Shown piece by piece: positions 9,272 to 17,633 of a DNA stretch of 64,000 nt. Origin of the DNA: an uncultured Clostridium sp. (GTDB lineage Bacteria; Bacillota; Clostridia; TANB77; CAG-508). The DNA is taken from contig USRT01000002.1 of assembly GCA_900557195.1 (NCBI GenBank), positions 62,001 to 126,000 of the forward strand. The letters run 5' to 3'. Position 1 is the stretch's first letter; every line of letters starts with the position of its first letter. The position numbers were made by a program, and so were the translations under genes. The notes under the pieces are model-generated. The model was not told the origin of the DNA, did not search any database, and saw nothing but the letters and a program-made list of their open reading frames with translations.

Positions 9272-9933
9272 TATTTGTCTCCTCCTTCCATTTTAGCTTT
9301 TTTAGCTGGAAGAACTTCACCTTTATATATCCAAACTTTAACACCGATTTTTCCATATGTTGTATCTGCTTCTGCAAATCCATAATCAATATCAGCTCTT
9401 AATGTTTGAAGTGGTATTGTACCTTCTTTATAGAATTCTGTTCTAGCCATATCTGCTCCACCTAATCTTCCAGATACTGCAGTTTTTATTCCTAAAGCAC
9501 CTGCTTTCATAGATTTTTGCATACATTGTTTCATTGCTCTTCTGAATGAAATTCTTCTTTCTAGTTGTCCTGCGATATTTTCTGCAACTAATTGTGCATC
9601 TACATCAACATTTTTAACCTCAACTATATTTAAATTTACTTCTTTATTAATCATTTTTTGTAATTCAAGTTTTAATTCCTCAGCAAGGTTTCCACCTTTT
9701 CCGATTACTAAACCTGGTTTTGCTGTAAACACATTAACTTTAACAAATTTAGCTGTTCTTTCAATTTCAATTTTTGAAATTCCACTAACATATAATTTTT
9801 TCTTTACATATTTACGGATTTTGTTATCTTCTACAAGATAATCTCCAAAGTTCTTAGAATCTGCATACCATTTTGAACTCCAATCCTTAATTATGCCAAC
9901 TCTTAATCCATGTGGATCCATTTTTTGTCCCAT
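9271..9933 (-). CDS. rpsC: 30S ribosomal protein S3
   Basis: 220 residues: an N-terminal KH domain with VIGKGGNLAEEL and the C-terminal S3 domain (SGRLGGADMARTEFYKEGTIPLQT, listed here in separate blocks SGRLGGADMART and EFYKEGTIPLQT). S3 lines the mRNA entry channel. It ends in a one-base overlap with rplP and follows rplV by 22 bp. Confidence 0.97.
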   Translation of the reverse strand: MGQKMDPHGLRVGIIKDWSSKWYADSKNFGDYLVEDNKIRKYVKKKLYVSGISKIEIERTAKFVKVNVFTAKPGLVIGKGGNLAEELKLELQKMINKEVNLNIVEVKNVDVDAQLVAENIAGQLERRISFRRAMKQCMQKSMKAGALGIKTAVSGRLGGADMARTEFYKEGTIPLQTLRADIDYGFAEADTTYGKIGVKVWIYKGEVLPAKKAKMEGGDK

Positions 9934-9955
9934 TTTAAATAAATCCTCCTTTCTT

Positions 9956-10318
9956 TTACACTCTTTCTCTCAATACTATTGTTATATGACTTGTTCTTTT
10001 TCTAATTCTAACTGCTGAACCTTTTGCAGCTGGTCTAATTCTCTTTAATGTTGGACCTTGATTTGCATAAATTTCAGCAACATATAATTTACCATGAGTC
10101 ATATTATGATTATTTTCAGCATTTGCAATAGCTGATTTTAATAATTTTTCTAATATTTCAGATGCAGCTTTTGGTGTGAATTTAACGATAGCTAAAGCTT
10201 CATCAACATTTTTTCCTCTTAATAAATCAGCTACGACTTTCACTTTTCTAGGTGAAATTCTCGCAAATTTAAGAGTTGCAACTGCTTCTGGTACGATTTC
10301 TTGCATTACTTCTTCCAC
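9956..10318 (-). CDS. rplV: 50S ribosomal protein L22
   Basis: 120 residues. The globular part (ARISPRKVKVVADLLRGKNV) is followed by the long beta hairpin (IYANQGPTLKRIRPAAKG) that lines the exit tunnel and is where macrolide-resistance changes map in other species. GGAGGG precedes the ATG. Confidence 0.96.
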   Translation of the reverse strand: MEEVMQEIVPEAVATLKFARISPRKVKVVADLLRGKNVDEALAIVKFTPKAASEILEKLLKSAIANAENNHNMTHGKLYVAEIYANQGPTLKRIRPAAKGSAVRIRKRTSHITIVLRERV

Positions 10319-10347
10319 TTTATTTCCCTCCTTAAAGTAGTTTTATT

Positions 10348-10623
10348 TTATTTTTTTGTTGTTTTTTCTCCAGCATGACCTTTGAATGTTCTTGTTGGAG
10401 CAAATTCTCCTAATTTATGTCCTATCATTTCTTCTGATATATAAACAGGTACATGTTTTCTACCATCATGAACAGCTATTGTGTGTCCAACCATTTGTGG
10501 ATATATAGTAGAAGCTCTTGACCATGTTTTTAATACTTCTTTATTTCCTGATTCATTCATAGCTTCGATTCTTTTCATAAGTTCAGGAGCTACGTATGGT
10601 ACTTTTTTACTAGATCTTGACAT
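10348..10623 (-). CDS. rpsS: 30S ribosomal protein S19
   Basis: 91 residues, full length (MSRSSKKVPYVAPELMKRIE, SRASTIYPQMVGHTIAVHDG, GHKLGEFAPTRTFKGHAG). It forms a complex with S13 in the 30S head. It lies between rplB and rplV. Confidence 0.97.
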   Translation of the reverse strand: MSRSSKKVPYVAPELMKRIEAMNESGNKEVLKTWSRASTIYPQMVGHTIAVHDGRKHVPVYISEEMIGHKLGEFAPTRTFKGHAGEKTTKK

Positions 10624-10870
10624 AAGTATTATTTCCCTCCTTCTTTAGGAATTTCCTTTTAATTTTTAGTATGTAAATCCTTTTTTAGATTTACTATATT
10701 TATTTTAGAAAAATCCTTAAAGATTTTTCTAATGAATATAACTTTCGCTTTTCTAAATTTATATAAGTTTTGTACATTTTGATTATATAAAAAAACTTAT
10801 AAATTTAGCTATTTTAACTCCGGCCTGCATAAGATATCCGTAAAGCTCGTTATACATGCTAACGGCTATC
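10624..10870. repeat. Intra-operon spacer with nested inverted repeats (rplB-rpsS)
   Basis: This 247-bp gap inside an otherwise tight operon holds several potential hairpins: AGAAAAATC/GATTTTTCT near 10709-10732, CTAAATTTATA/TATAAATTTAG near 10754-10808, and ATAAGATATCCGT (10829-10841) against ACGGCTATCTTAT (10862-10874), the last reaching the rplB stop codon. No gene fits. It may be an RNA processing or attenuation region, or a decayed insertion. Confidence 0.5.
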
Positions 10871-11698
10871 TTATTTTCTTCTCTTAACAATAAATTTATC
10901 AGATTGTTTATTTTTCTTTCTTGTTTTATATCCAAGAGCTGGTTTACCCCAAGGTGTCATTGGTCCTGCGTGTCCTACAGGTGCTCTACCTTCACCACCA
11001 CCATGAGGGTGATCTACTGGGTTCATTACAGAACCTCTAACTTCAGGTCTTTTACCCATATGTCTGCTTCTTCCAGCTTTACCTATTTTAACATTTTCAT
11101 GATCTGAGTTTCCAACTGTTCCTATAGTTGCTCTACATACAGCCATTATTAATCTCATTTCTCCTGATGGAAGTCTTACGTGAGCATATTTACCTTCTTT
11201 AGCCATTAATTGTGCTTCTTGTCCGGCAGCTCTAACTAATTTTCCACCTTGACCAGGATTTAATTCTATATTATGAATCATTGTACCTACTGGTATGTTT
11301 TCAATTTTCATACAGTTTCCTGGTTTAATATCTGCTTTATCTCCAGATACTACTTTGTCACCATCTGTTAATCCTATTGGTGCTAAGATGTATGATTTTT
11401 CTCCATCTTCATATTCTATTAAAGCAATATTTGCACTTCTGTTTGGATCATATTCGATTCCTAAAACAGTTGCTACCATATCATCTTTTCTTCTTTTAAA
11501 ATCTATTAATCTATATTTTTGTCTGTTTCCTCCACCTTGGTGACGTACAGTTATTCTACCATATGAGTTTCTTCCTGCATTTTTCTTTTTCTTTGTAAGT
11601 AAAGATTTTTCAGGAGTTGATTTTGTTATTTCATCAAATGTAGAAACTGTCATGTTTCTTAATGATGGAGTTGTTGGGTTAAAATGTTTCATTCCCAT
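10871..11698 (-). CDS. rplB: 50S ribosomal protein L2
   Basis: 275 residues, full length. Signatures are NSYGRITVRHQGGGNRQKYR, the C-terminal MNPVDHPHGGGEGRAPVG with the conserved His that is critical for peptidyl transfer, and PWGKPALGYKTR. L2 helps join the subunits. It follows rplW in S10 order. Confidence 0.97.
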   Translation of the reverse strand: MGMKHFNPTTPSLRNMTVSTFDEITKSTPEKSLLTKKKKNAGRNSYGRITVRHQGGGNRQKYRLIDFKRRKDDMVATVLGIEYDPNRSANIALIEYEDGEKSYILAPIGLTDGDKVVSGDKADIKPGNCMKIENIPVGTMIHNIELNPGQGGKLVRAAGQEAQLMAKEGKYAHVRLPSGEMRLIMAVCRATIGTVGNSDHENVKIGKAGRSRHMGKRPEVRGSVMNPVDHPHGGGEGRAPVGHAGPMTPWGKPALGYKTRKKNKQSDKFIVKRRK

Positions 11699-11774
11699 TT
11701 TTATTCTCTCCTTTTAATTTTATTTTCCTAGTATTAAAACTAGATATTTATTTTTCATTTACTTTATAAGCAAA

Positions 11775-12122
11775 TTAAGCTCCCATAAATTCATCTATTG
11801 AATCTTTATATTTTTTAGAAACCTTCTTTGCTTTTCCACCTTCTGCTAAGTAAGTTACTTCTGATGGATTTGTATCGATTGTAACTATTGCTTTTTTCCA
11901 ATCTGATGTTCTTCCAACACTTCTACCTACTCTTTTTTCTTTTCCTTTTACTGTAATTGTATTAACACTTAATACTTTTACTTCAAAAAGTTTTTCTACA
12001 GCTCTTGCTATATCAACTTTTGTTGCTTTTTTATTTACTTTAAAGGTATACTTTCCTTCTTGTAATCCATCATTACTTTTTTCAGTAATAATTGGTTCAA
12101 TTATGATATCTTCCGCCATCAT
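11775..12122 (-). CDS. rplW: 50S ribosomal protein L23
   Basis: 115 residues (DIIIEPIITEKSN, YTFKVNKKATKVDIARAVEK, VLSVNTITVKGK), slightly longer than the usual ~95 through a Lys-rich C-terminal tail. L23 lies at the tunnel exit and docks trigger factor and SRP. Its start is one base from the rplD stop. Confidence 0.95.
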   Translation of the reverse strand: MMAEDIIIEPIITEKSNDGLQEGKYTFKVNKKATKVDIARAVEKLFEVKVLSVNTITVKGKEKRVGRSVGRTSDWKKAIVTIDTNPSEVTYLAEGGKAKKVSKKYKDSIDEFMGA

Positions 12123-12123
12123 C

Positions 12124-12747
12124 TTATGCGTACACCTCCTCTAATTTTTTAACTGTATCTAAAGTAATTATTAAGTTTTTGTATTTTAATAAATCATAAA
12201 CATTTATTGTATTTACTAAACTTGTTTTTACTCCTTCTATATTTCTTGCAGATTTTTGAATATTTTCATTCTTTTCTGGTAAAACGATTAAAGATTTACC
12301 TTCTACTTTTAAGTTTGTTAATGCTTTAGCCATTTCTTTAGTTTTGATTTCTTTTAAATCTAAACTATCAACAACAACCAACTCTTTTTCTAAAACTTTA
12401 GAACTTAATATTGATTTAATTGCAAGTCTCTTTTCTTTTTTATTAACTGTATATTTATATGAACGTGGTTTTGGTCCTAATGCAATACCACCTTTAATCC
12501 ATTGTGGAGCTCTTATACTTCCTTGTCTAGCTCTACCAGTACCTTTTTGTCTCCATGGTTTTCTTCCACCACCACGAACTTCTGCTCTTGTTTTTGTACT
12601 TTGTGTACCTTGTCTTTGGTTAGCTAAAAAGTTAACTAAAACACTATGTACAACTGATTCATTTGGTTCTATACCAAATACTTCTTCTTTTAGTTCTACT
12701 GATTTAACTTTCTTTCCTTCTACATTGTATACATCTATACTAGGCAT
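12124..12747 (-). CDS. rplD: 50S ribosomal protein L4
   Basis: 207 residues. The RNA-binding loop shows TKTRAEVRGGGRKPWRQKG, GRARQGSIRAPQW and GPKPRSY. L4 is the autogenous regulator of the S10 operon in E. coli. A leader with an internal terminator lies ahead of rpsJ here, so a similar role is possible but not shown. Confidence 0.96.
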   Translation of the reverse strand: MPSIDVYNVEGKKVKSVELKEEVFGIEPNESVVHSVLVNFLANQRQGTQSTKTRAEVRGGGRKPWRQKGTGRARQGSIRAPQWIKGGIALGPKPRSYKYTVNKKEKRLAIKSILSSKVLEKELVVVDSLDLKEIKTKEMAKALTNLKVEGKSLIVLPEKNENIQKSARNIEGVKTSLVNTINVYDLLKYKNLIITLDTVKKLEEVYA

Positions 12748-12765
12748 TTACTTTTTCCTCCTTCC

Positions 12766-13392
12766 TTATGCTTTTACGCTTGTTTTTAATTTTAATATTG
12801 CACCTTTAGCTCCTGGTACACTACCTTTTACTAAGATTGCATTTTTATCTAAATCTACTTTTACAACATCTAGATTTTGTATTGTAACTGTAACTCTTCC
12901 CATGTGTCCTGGAAGTTTTTTACCTTTAAATACTCTACCTGGTGTTGATGTTGGTCCCATTGAACCTGGTCTTCTATGATACATAGAACCATGACCCATA
13001 GGTCCTCTTGATTGTCCATGACGTTTAATAACACCTTGGAATCCTTTTCCTTTTGAAGTTCCTTGTACGTCGATTCTGTCTCCTACTACAAAAGTATCAA
13101 CTTTTATTTCATCTCCTACATTAACTCCATCTACTGAATCCATTCTAAATTCTCTTAAATGTTTTTTAAAATCTAATTTTGCTTTTGCAAAATGCCCTTT
13201 TTCTGGTTTGTTTAATTTGCTTTCCTTTACATCACCATATCCTAATTGAATAGCATTGTATCCATCTGTTTCTACTGATTTAACTTGCGCTACTAAACAA
13301 GGACCAGCTTCTATTACTGTAACTGGAATAACTTTTCCTGTTTCATCAAATATTTGAGTCATTCCAACTTTTTTTCCTATTAATGTTTTCAT
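12766..13392 (-). CDS. rplC: 50S ribosomal protein L3
   Basis: 208 residues (MKTLIGKKVGMTQIFDETGK; QGTSKGKGFQGVIKRHG; HRRPGSMGPTSTPGRVFKGK; MAGHMG-like LPGHMGRVTVT). L3 is an early assembly protein near the peptidyl transferase centre. It is the second gene of the S10 unit. Confidence 0.97.
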   Translation of the reverse strand: MKTLIGKKVGMTQIFDETGKVIPVTVIEAGPCLVAQVKSVETDGYNAIQLGYGDVKESKLNKPEKGHFAKAKLDFKKHLREFRMDSVDGVNVGDEIKVDTFVVGDRIDVQGTSKGKGFQGVIKRHGQSRGPMGHGSMYHRRPGSMGPTSTPGRVFKGKKLPGHMGRVTVTIQNLDVVKVDLDKNAILVKGSVPGAKGAILKLKTSVKA

Positions 13393-13487
13393 TTTTCCCT
13401 CCTAATACTATTGGCTGATATTTTGTTTTCTATATTTTTATAGTACATCAGCTTGGTCTTATAGAGACCCTTTTTTAATAACTTGAA

Positions 13488-13820
13488 TTATAATTTTATT
13501 TCAATATCAACACCTGCTGGTAAGTCTATTTTCATAAGACTATCTACAGTTTTTTGTGTTGGGTAAAGAATATCGATAACTCTTTTATGTGTTCTCATTT
13601 CAAATTGTTCTCTTGAATCTTTGTGTTTGTGTGGAGAACGTAAAATTGTTATGATTTCTTTTTCTGTTGGTAGTGGAATAGGACCTGAAACTTTTGCTCC
13701 TGTTCTTTTAGCAGTATCTACTATTTTTTCAGCAGACTGTTCTAAAACTACATGATCATAAGCTTTTAATCTTATTCTGATTTTTTCACTTGCTACCGCA
13801 TTTCCTGTTACTGTTGCCAT
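13488..13820 (-). CDS. rpsJ: 30S ribosomal protein S10
   Basis: 110 residues, slightly longer than the usual ~102 because of the N-terminal MATVTGNAVAS; the core IRIRLKAYDHVVLEQSAEKI, GPIPLPTEKEI and HKDSREQFEMRTHKR is typical. S10 (NusE) also takes part in antitermination. It is the first gene of the operon, behind the leader at 13821-14057. Confidence 0.97.
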   Translation of the reverse strand: MATVTGNAVASEKIRIRLKAYDHVVLEQSAEKIVDTAKRTGAKVSGPIPLPTEKEIITILRSPHKHKDSREQFEMRTHKRVIDILYPTQKTVDSLMKIDLPAGVDIEIKL

Positions 13821-14057
13821 GTAAATTTCCCTCCTTAAATATTTTTATTTTCGGTCGGAAGTTATAACGCACCCAGGTGTTTCTTTTTTACCTATATAAA
13901 AACCCAAGTATTGCATGATATTCTTGGGATAAGTGCTTTTTATTCTTAATAACTTACCGCCTTGGTCTAAGCCACGACATACTCCATAAGAGTTCCCTCC
14001 AAACCTAGCAGTTCTAAGCTTGTAGCCACATCTTACTTCATCGCAAATCTTACATGC
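13821..14057 (-). promoter_or_regulatory. S10 operon leader with internal attenuator-like terminator
   Basis: About 237 nt lies between the inferred transcription start and rpsJ. It is G+C richer than neighbouring spacers and has several self-complementary blocks. Near its 3' end (13897-13929) CCCAAG and CTTGGG form a hairpin followed by TTTTTAT in the minus sense, an intrinsic terminator shape ahead of the first gene. This suggests attenuation of the whole ribosomal operon. I do not recognise the leader class. Confidence 0.6.
13897..13929 (-). terminator. Putative attenuator hairpin in the S10 leader
   Basis: Six-base-pair stem CCCAAG/CTTGGG with a 14-nt loop, followed in the minus sense by a run of five T. 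It lies inside the rpsJ leader rather than after a gene. Confidence 0.55.
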
Positions 14058-14063
14058 TTTTCT

Positions 14064-14092
14064 ATTATATACTCTTAATACTGTAATGTCAA
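14064..14092 (-). promoter_or_regulatory. Sigma-A promoter of the S10 ribosomal operon
   Basis: In the minus sense, TTGACA (14092-14087) and TATAAT (14069-14064) are separated by exactly 17 bp, a full consensus match as expected for a ribosomal operon. Confidence 0.85.
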
Positions 14093-14129
14093 TACATTTT
14101 TAGCATATTTTGTAACTTTTCATAAACAT

Positions 14130-14160
14130 AAAAAAGAAGATGAATATTTTTATCATCTTC
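14130..14160 (-). terminator. Rho-independent terminator after spoVG
   Basis: Minus-sense stem GAAGATGA/TTCATCTTC followed by a T run, 10 bp past the spoVG stop and upstream of the S10 promoter. Confidence 0.8.
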
Positions 14161-14169
14161 TTTCATTTA

Positions 14170-14481
14170 TTATTCTGCTGTTTCTTCTGAAGATGCTTCT
14201 TCAGTTTCAACTGATGTAGCTTCTTCAGTTTCTGGAGCATTGTATACTTCAAATATAGCATTTTGAATTTTTTCTCTTGTTTCACGATTAATTGGGTGAG
14301 CTATATCTTTGTATTCTCCATCAAAAGATTTTTTGCTTGGCATAGCAATAAATAATCCTTTTTGACTTTCGATAACTTTAATGTCACGTACAACAAATTC
14401 ATTATCGAATGTTACAGAAGCAACAGCTTTCATTCTGTTTCCTGAATTAACTTTTTTTAAACGTACATCTGTAATTTGCAT
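14170..14481 (-). CDS. spoVG: Septation/sporulation regulator SpoVG
   Basis: 103 residues starting MQITDVRLKKVNSGNRMKA, a small RNA/DNA-binding protein that affects septation in sporulating cells and is a global regulator in other Firmicutes. The DIAHPINRETREKIQ block is characteristic. The frame is open upstream, but the ATG at 14481 is preferred: it matches the family N terminus, has GGAAGGCGGTG spaced before it, and lies about 55 nt after a sigma-H-like promoter. The C terminus is an acidic Glu/Thr/Ser tail. Confidence 0.95.
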   Translation of the reverse strand: MQITDVRLKKVNSGNRMKAVASVTFDNEFVVRDIKVIESQKGLFIAMPSKKSFDGEYKDIAHPINRETREKIQNAIFEVYNAPETEEATSVETEEASSEETAE

Positions 14482-14540
14482 TTGAGCACCGCCTTCCACT
14501 GTTATAAAAATTTTGTACATATTATATGTACTAGTATATT

Positions 14541-14567
14541 ATTCACCAAAAAAATAATTTATCCTTC
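14541..14567 (-). promoter_or_regulatory. Sigma-H-type promoter of spoVG
   Basis: In the minus sense GAAGGATAA (14567-14559), then 11 bp, then GGTGAAT (14547-14541). This matches the Bacillus sigma-H consensus RnAGGAwWW and RnnGAAT. In B. subtilis spoVG is a classic sigma-H gene. Confidence 0.65.
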
Positions 14568-14889
14568 TTATTTTTACATTTTTTTCTTATTTAGTATATT
14601 TTTAACTTTTTTGGTAAATACTACATATAATAAGATAAATATTTTCTTTACTTATTATCCCCTTATTTTTGTTGTATATTCAGAAAAATATCAGTATATA
14701 AAATATATTATTATTTTTTAGAAGATGATAAATTTTATTTTTAATTATACTTAAATAAGCGAAACTAATAATAATTTTATTCTCATCCAATTTACTATAT
14801 TTAAAGGTATAATTTCACATCTTTTATGTTAAATATAGTACAACATTTGTTAATCTATAAAAATTTGCACTATTTATGCAAAAATTTTA
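14568..14889. other. A+T-rich divergent intergenic region
   Basis: Between the spoVG and murC promoters. Very A+T rich; I see no gene, strong hairpin or known RNA in it. Confidence 0.6.
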
Positions 14890-14918
14890 TTGAAATATAT
14901 CTATTTTGAGTATATAAT
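14890..14918 (+). promoter_or_regulatory. Sigma-A promoter of murC
   Basis: TTGAAA (14890-14895), a 17-bp spacer, then TATAAT (14913-14918), 40 bp before the murC start. Confidence 0.75.
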
Positions 14919-14958
14919 AGGCTAGGTTAAATATTTAAATTAAGGAGCGTGGCTCAAA

Positions 14959-16344
14959 TTGGCTAATATAGATGAGTTAAAACAATATAAAAATATACAT
15001 ATGATAGGAATTGGTGGTACTAGCATGAGTGGTATTGCCGAAATACTAAAAAATTGGAACTTTAATGTAACTGGTTCTGATTTAAATCCTTCAGAAAATA
15101 CAAATAAGTTAATAAAAAATGGCATTAAAGTTACTATTGGTCATGATCTACAAAGTTTATCAAGATCAGATGTTGTTATATATTCTGCTGCAATTTCTAA
15201 TGATGATATAGAAATGCAGAAAGCTAGAGAACTTCATATTCCTACTATTGAAAGAGCAGATTTTTTAGGTTCAATTACTAAAGCTTTTAAAAATACCATT
15301 TGTGTTTCAGGTACACATGGAAAATCAACAACAACATCTATGCTTTCTGTTTGCTTTTTAGAGGCTTGTAAAGATCCTTCAGTTCAAGTTGGTGCAGAAT
15401 TAAAACAATTAAATGGTAACTATAGAGTTGGTAATAGTGAATATTTTATTATAGAAGCTTGTGAATATGTTGAAAGTTTCTTAAAGTTTTTTCCAAAAAC
15501 AGAAGTAATATTAAATATAGATAACGATCATTTAGATTATTTTAAAGACTTAGAACATATAAAAACTTCTTTTGCTAAATATGTACGATTACTGCCTGAT
15601 GATGGTTTACTTGTATTAAATGCAGATGACGCAAATTCTTCACATCTATCTAGATTTACTACTGCAAAAACTATAACTTATGGAATTAAAAATGAACATG
15701 CTAATTTTTTTGCAAGAAATATACAATTTGATCAAAATGGTTTTGCAAGTTTTGATGTTTATTTCAATAATACATTTTATAAAACAATTAAATTATCTGT
15801 ACCTGGAATTCATAATGTATCAAATGCATTAGCTTGTATTTGTGTATGTTATGTATATGGACTTGAAAAAGAAGATATAAAAAATGGATTATTAAAATTT
15901 ACAGGTGCTCATAGAAGATTTGAATTTGTAGGTTCTTTTAATAATGTAAATGTTTATGATGATTATGGTCATCACCCTACTGAAATTACAGCAACTGCAA
16001 ATGCACTAAAAAACAAAAAATATAATCAATCATGGGTGATATTTCAACCTCACACTTATAGTAGAACTAAAAACTTATTAAAAGATTTTGCTAAAGCTTT
16101 AATAAATTTTGACAATATTATTATTACTGATATATATGCTGCAAGAGAAAAAAACACTTATAATATAAGTTCAAAAGATTTAGCTGAAGAAGTAGCTGCT
16201 TTAGGGAAAAAAGCTTATTATATGCCAAGCTTTTCTGAGATTGTTAATTTTGTTCATACTCATGCTATCTCTAATGATATAGTAATTACTCAAGGAGCTG
16301 GAACTATTACAAAAGTTGGTCCAATGCTTGTAACTAAGAAATAA
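14959..16344 (+). CDS. murC: UDP-N-acetylmuramate-L-alanine ligase
   Basis: ATP-dependent ligase that adds L-Ala to UDP-MurNAc, the first step of the peptidoglycan stem peptide. 461 residues: N-terminal Rossmann-type UDP site (HMIGIGGTSMSGIAEIL, SDLNPSENT), the central ATP site SGTHGKSTTTSM near residue 117, and the Mur C-terminal domain (YDDYGHHPTEI). The start is a TTG preceded by AAGGAG. It is a lone gene with its own promoter and terminator, transcribed away from spoVG. Confidence 0.96.
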   Translation: MANIDELKQYKNIHMIGIGGTSMSGIAEILKNWNFNVTGSDLNPSENTNKLIKNGIKVTIGHDLQSLSRSDVVIYSAAISNDDIEMQKARELHIPTIERADFLGSITKAFKNTICVSGTHGKSTTTSMLSVCFLEACKDPSVQVGAELKQLNGNYRVGNSEYFIIEACEYVESFLKFFPKTEVILNIDNDHLDYFKDLEHIKTSFAKYVRLLPDDGLLVLNADDANSSHLSRFTTAKTITYGIKNEHANFFARNIQFDQNGFASFDVYFNNTFYKTIKLSVPGIHNVSNALACICVCYVYGLEKEDIKNGLLKFTGAHRRFEFVGSFNNVNVYDDYGHHPTEITATANALKNKKYNQSWVIFQPHTYSRTKNLLKDFAKALINFDNIIITDIYAAREKNTYNISSKDLAEEVAALGKKAYYMPSFSEIVNFVHTHAISNDIVITQGAGTITKVGPMLVTKK

Positions 16345-16354
16345 TTTATACTAG

Positions 16355-16403
16355 AAAAAATCCAAATAAACACTTTTTTCTTAAGGTGTTCATTTGGATT
16401 TTT
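16355..16403 (+). terminator. Rho-independent terminator after murC
   Basis: Long stem AAATCCAAAT-AACAC / GTGTT-ATTTGGATTT followed by a T-rich stretch, 11 bp after the murC stop. Confidence 0.8.
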
Positions 16404-16519
16404 CTTCTTCAATTAGTTAATATTACACACTGTTATTTATTAATTCTATAGAAAGTTTTATCAAATCAACACATTTTAAAGATTATATTAATTCCCTCTA
16501 AAAATATGTTTACCTTTTT

Positions 16520-17614
16520 TCATTTACTTCTATAATTAGTTTTACTAAGTTCTGGATAAGCAAACTCTATTCCCTCTTTTGTAAATCTTCCTTCCTCTAA
16601 ATGATTTTTAAAAAAGTCATCTTGACCCTTTAAGAAATATTTATATTTTATATTATTATCTAATTCTCCATTTCCTATAATTATTGGATCATCCCATGTA
16701 GTATCTACTGCATACCAATTGCCATTTAAATACACATAATTCCATGCATGCTTCTCTGTTTCACCATTTTCATCAGTTCCAGTACCACAAACTAAAACGC
16801 ATGGTACATCTAACTCGTCTAATAAATATTTAAATGTTTTTGCATATCCTTCACACACTACTTCTTTTTTTACCAACCCACCATAAATATTTGAATTGTT
16901 TGTTTTAGTAGTTGTTGTATCATATTTTACATTATCTATAATCCAATTATGAACAAATACTATCTTAGCAAAATCATTATCTGGTATATTTTTCACAATT
17001 TCTTGTTTTACTTTTTGTATTTCATTCATTGACACTTCTACTTCTTCTTTTGATTCCCATCCATCTGCTAGACTGTTTTCATTACTTTGGTTTTGTATGT
17101 ATAACTCATAACTCACTTTTAAACCTTTAGTTATTGTTTTTGTCATTAAACACATTTTATTAACATTAATATAATAGATCTCCGGATTATCTAATTTAAA
17201 AGCATCCCATGCATCCTGAAAATCCTGATTTAACTTTTCTTGTCCACCTTCTTCTTTTAGTGTATTTTCTAATATTAATGGTAATCTTATGTTATATGTA
17301 CCTGTTTTTAAGATTTCTGTATTGTCTTTAAATATTCTGTAAATTATTCTAGCATTAGAATTTAGTTGATTATAATAATAATCGTCTAACTTCCCTTTAT
17401 ATTCACCGTTTACATTATTACTTGTTTTGCTAATAATCTCTTGTATTTCAGCTTCACTATATATTTCATTTTGTTTTTCTGTTAGTCCTAATTCTTCTAA
17501 TTTGTAAGGAATATCTTCAATCTGCTTAATTAGTTCATCTTTATAATAGTATATGCCAAACAAGCAAACTACTATTATTAATATAAGAATTAATCTTTTT
17601 ATAAACTTTTTCAC
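16520..17614 (-). CDS. Membrane-anchored transglutaminase-like protein
   Basis: 364 residues: an N-terminal membrane anchor (residues 7-22), a middle region of unknown fold, then a transglutaminase-like core with the catalytic triad order Cys254 (VVCEGYAK), His289 (KHAWNYV) and Asp304 (AVDTTWDDP). Such extracytoplasmic proteins are often peptidases or have unknown targets. It lies 20 bp downstream of the mgtC-like gene. The substrate cannot be told from sequence. Confidence 0.8.
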   Translation of the reverse strand: MKKFIKRLILILIIVVCLFGIYYYKDELIKQIEDIPYKLEELGLTEKQNEIYSEAEIQEIISKTSNNVNGEYKGKLDDYYYNQLNSNARIIYRIFKDNTEILKTGTYNIRLPLILENTLKEEGGQEKLNQDFQDAWDAFKLDNPEIYYINVNKMCLMTKTITKGLKVSYELYIQNQSNENSLADGWESKEEVEVSMNEIQKVKQEIVKNIPDNDFAKIVFVHNWIIDNVKYDTTTTKTNNSNIYGGLVKKEVVCEGYAKTFKYLLDELDVPCVLVCGTGTDENGETEKHAWNYVYLNGNWYAVDTTWDDPIIIGNGELDNNIKYKYFLKGQDDFFKNHLEEGRFTKEGIEFAYPELSKTNYRSK

Positions 17615-17633
17615 CTTTTTGCCTCTTTTCTAA

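Noticed and set aside
11221..11250. Out-of-phase CGGA/CGGT strings such as GCC GGA in rplB as recoding sites
   Set aside because: These genes read normally through them; only a zero-frame CGG coincides with a frame break.
14482..14520. Upstream in-frame start for spoVG
   Set aside because: It would place the start ahead of the RBS and is not part of the SpoVG family N terminus.
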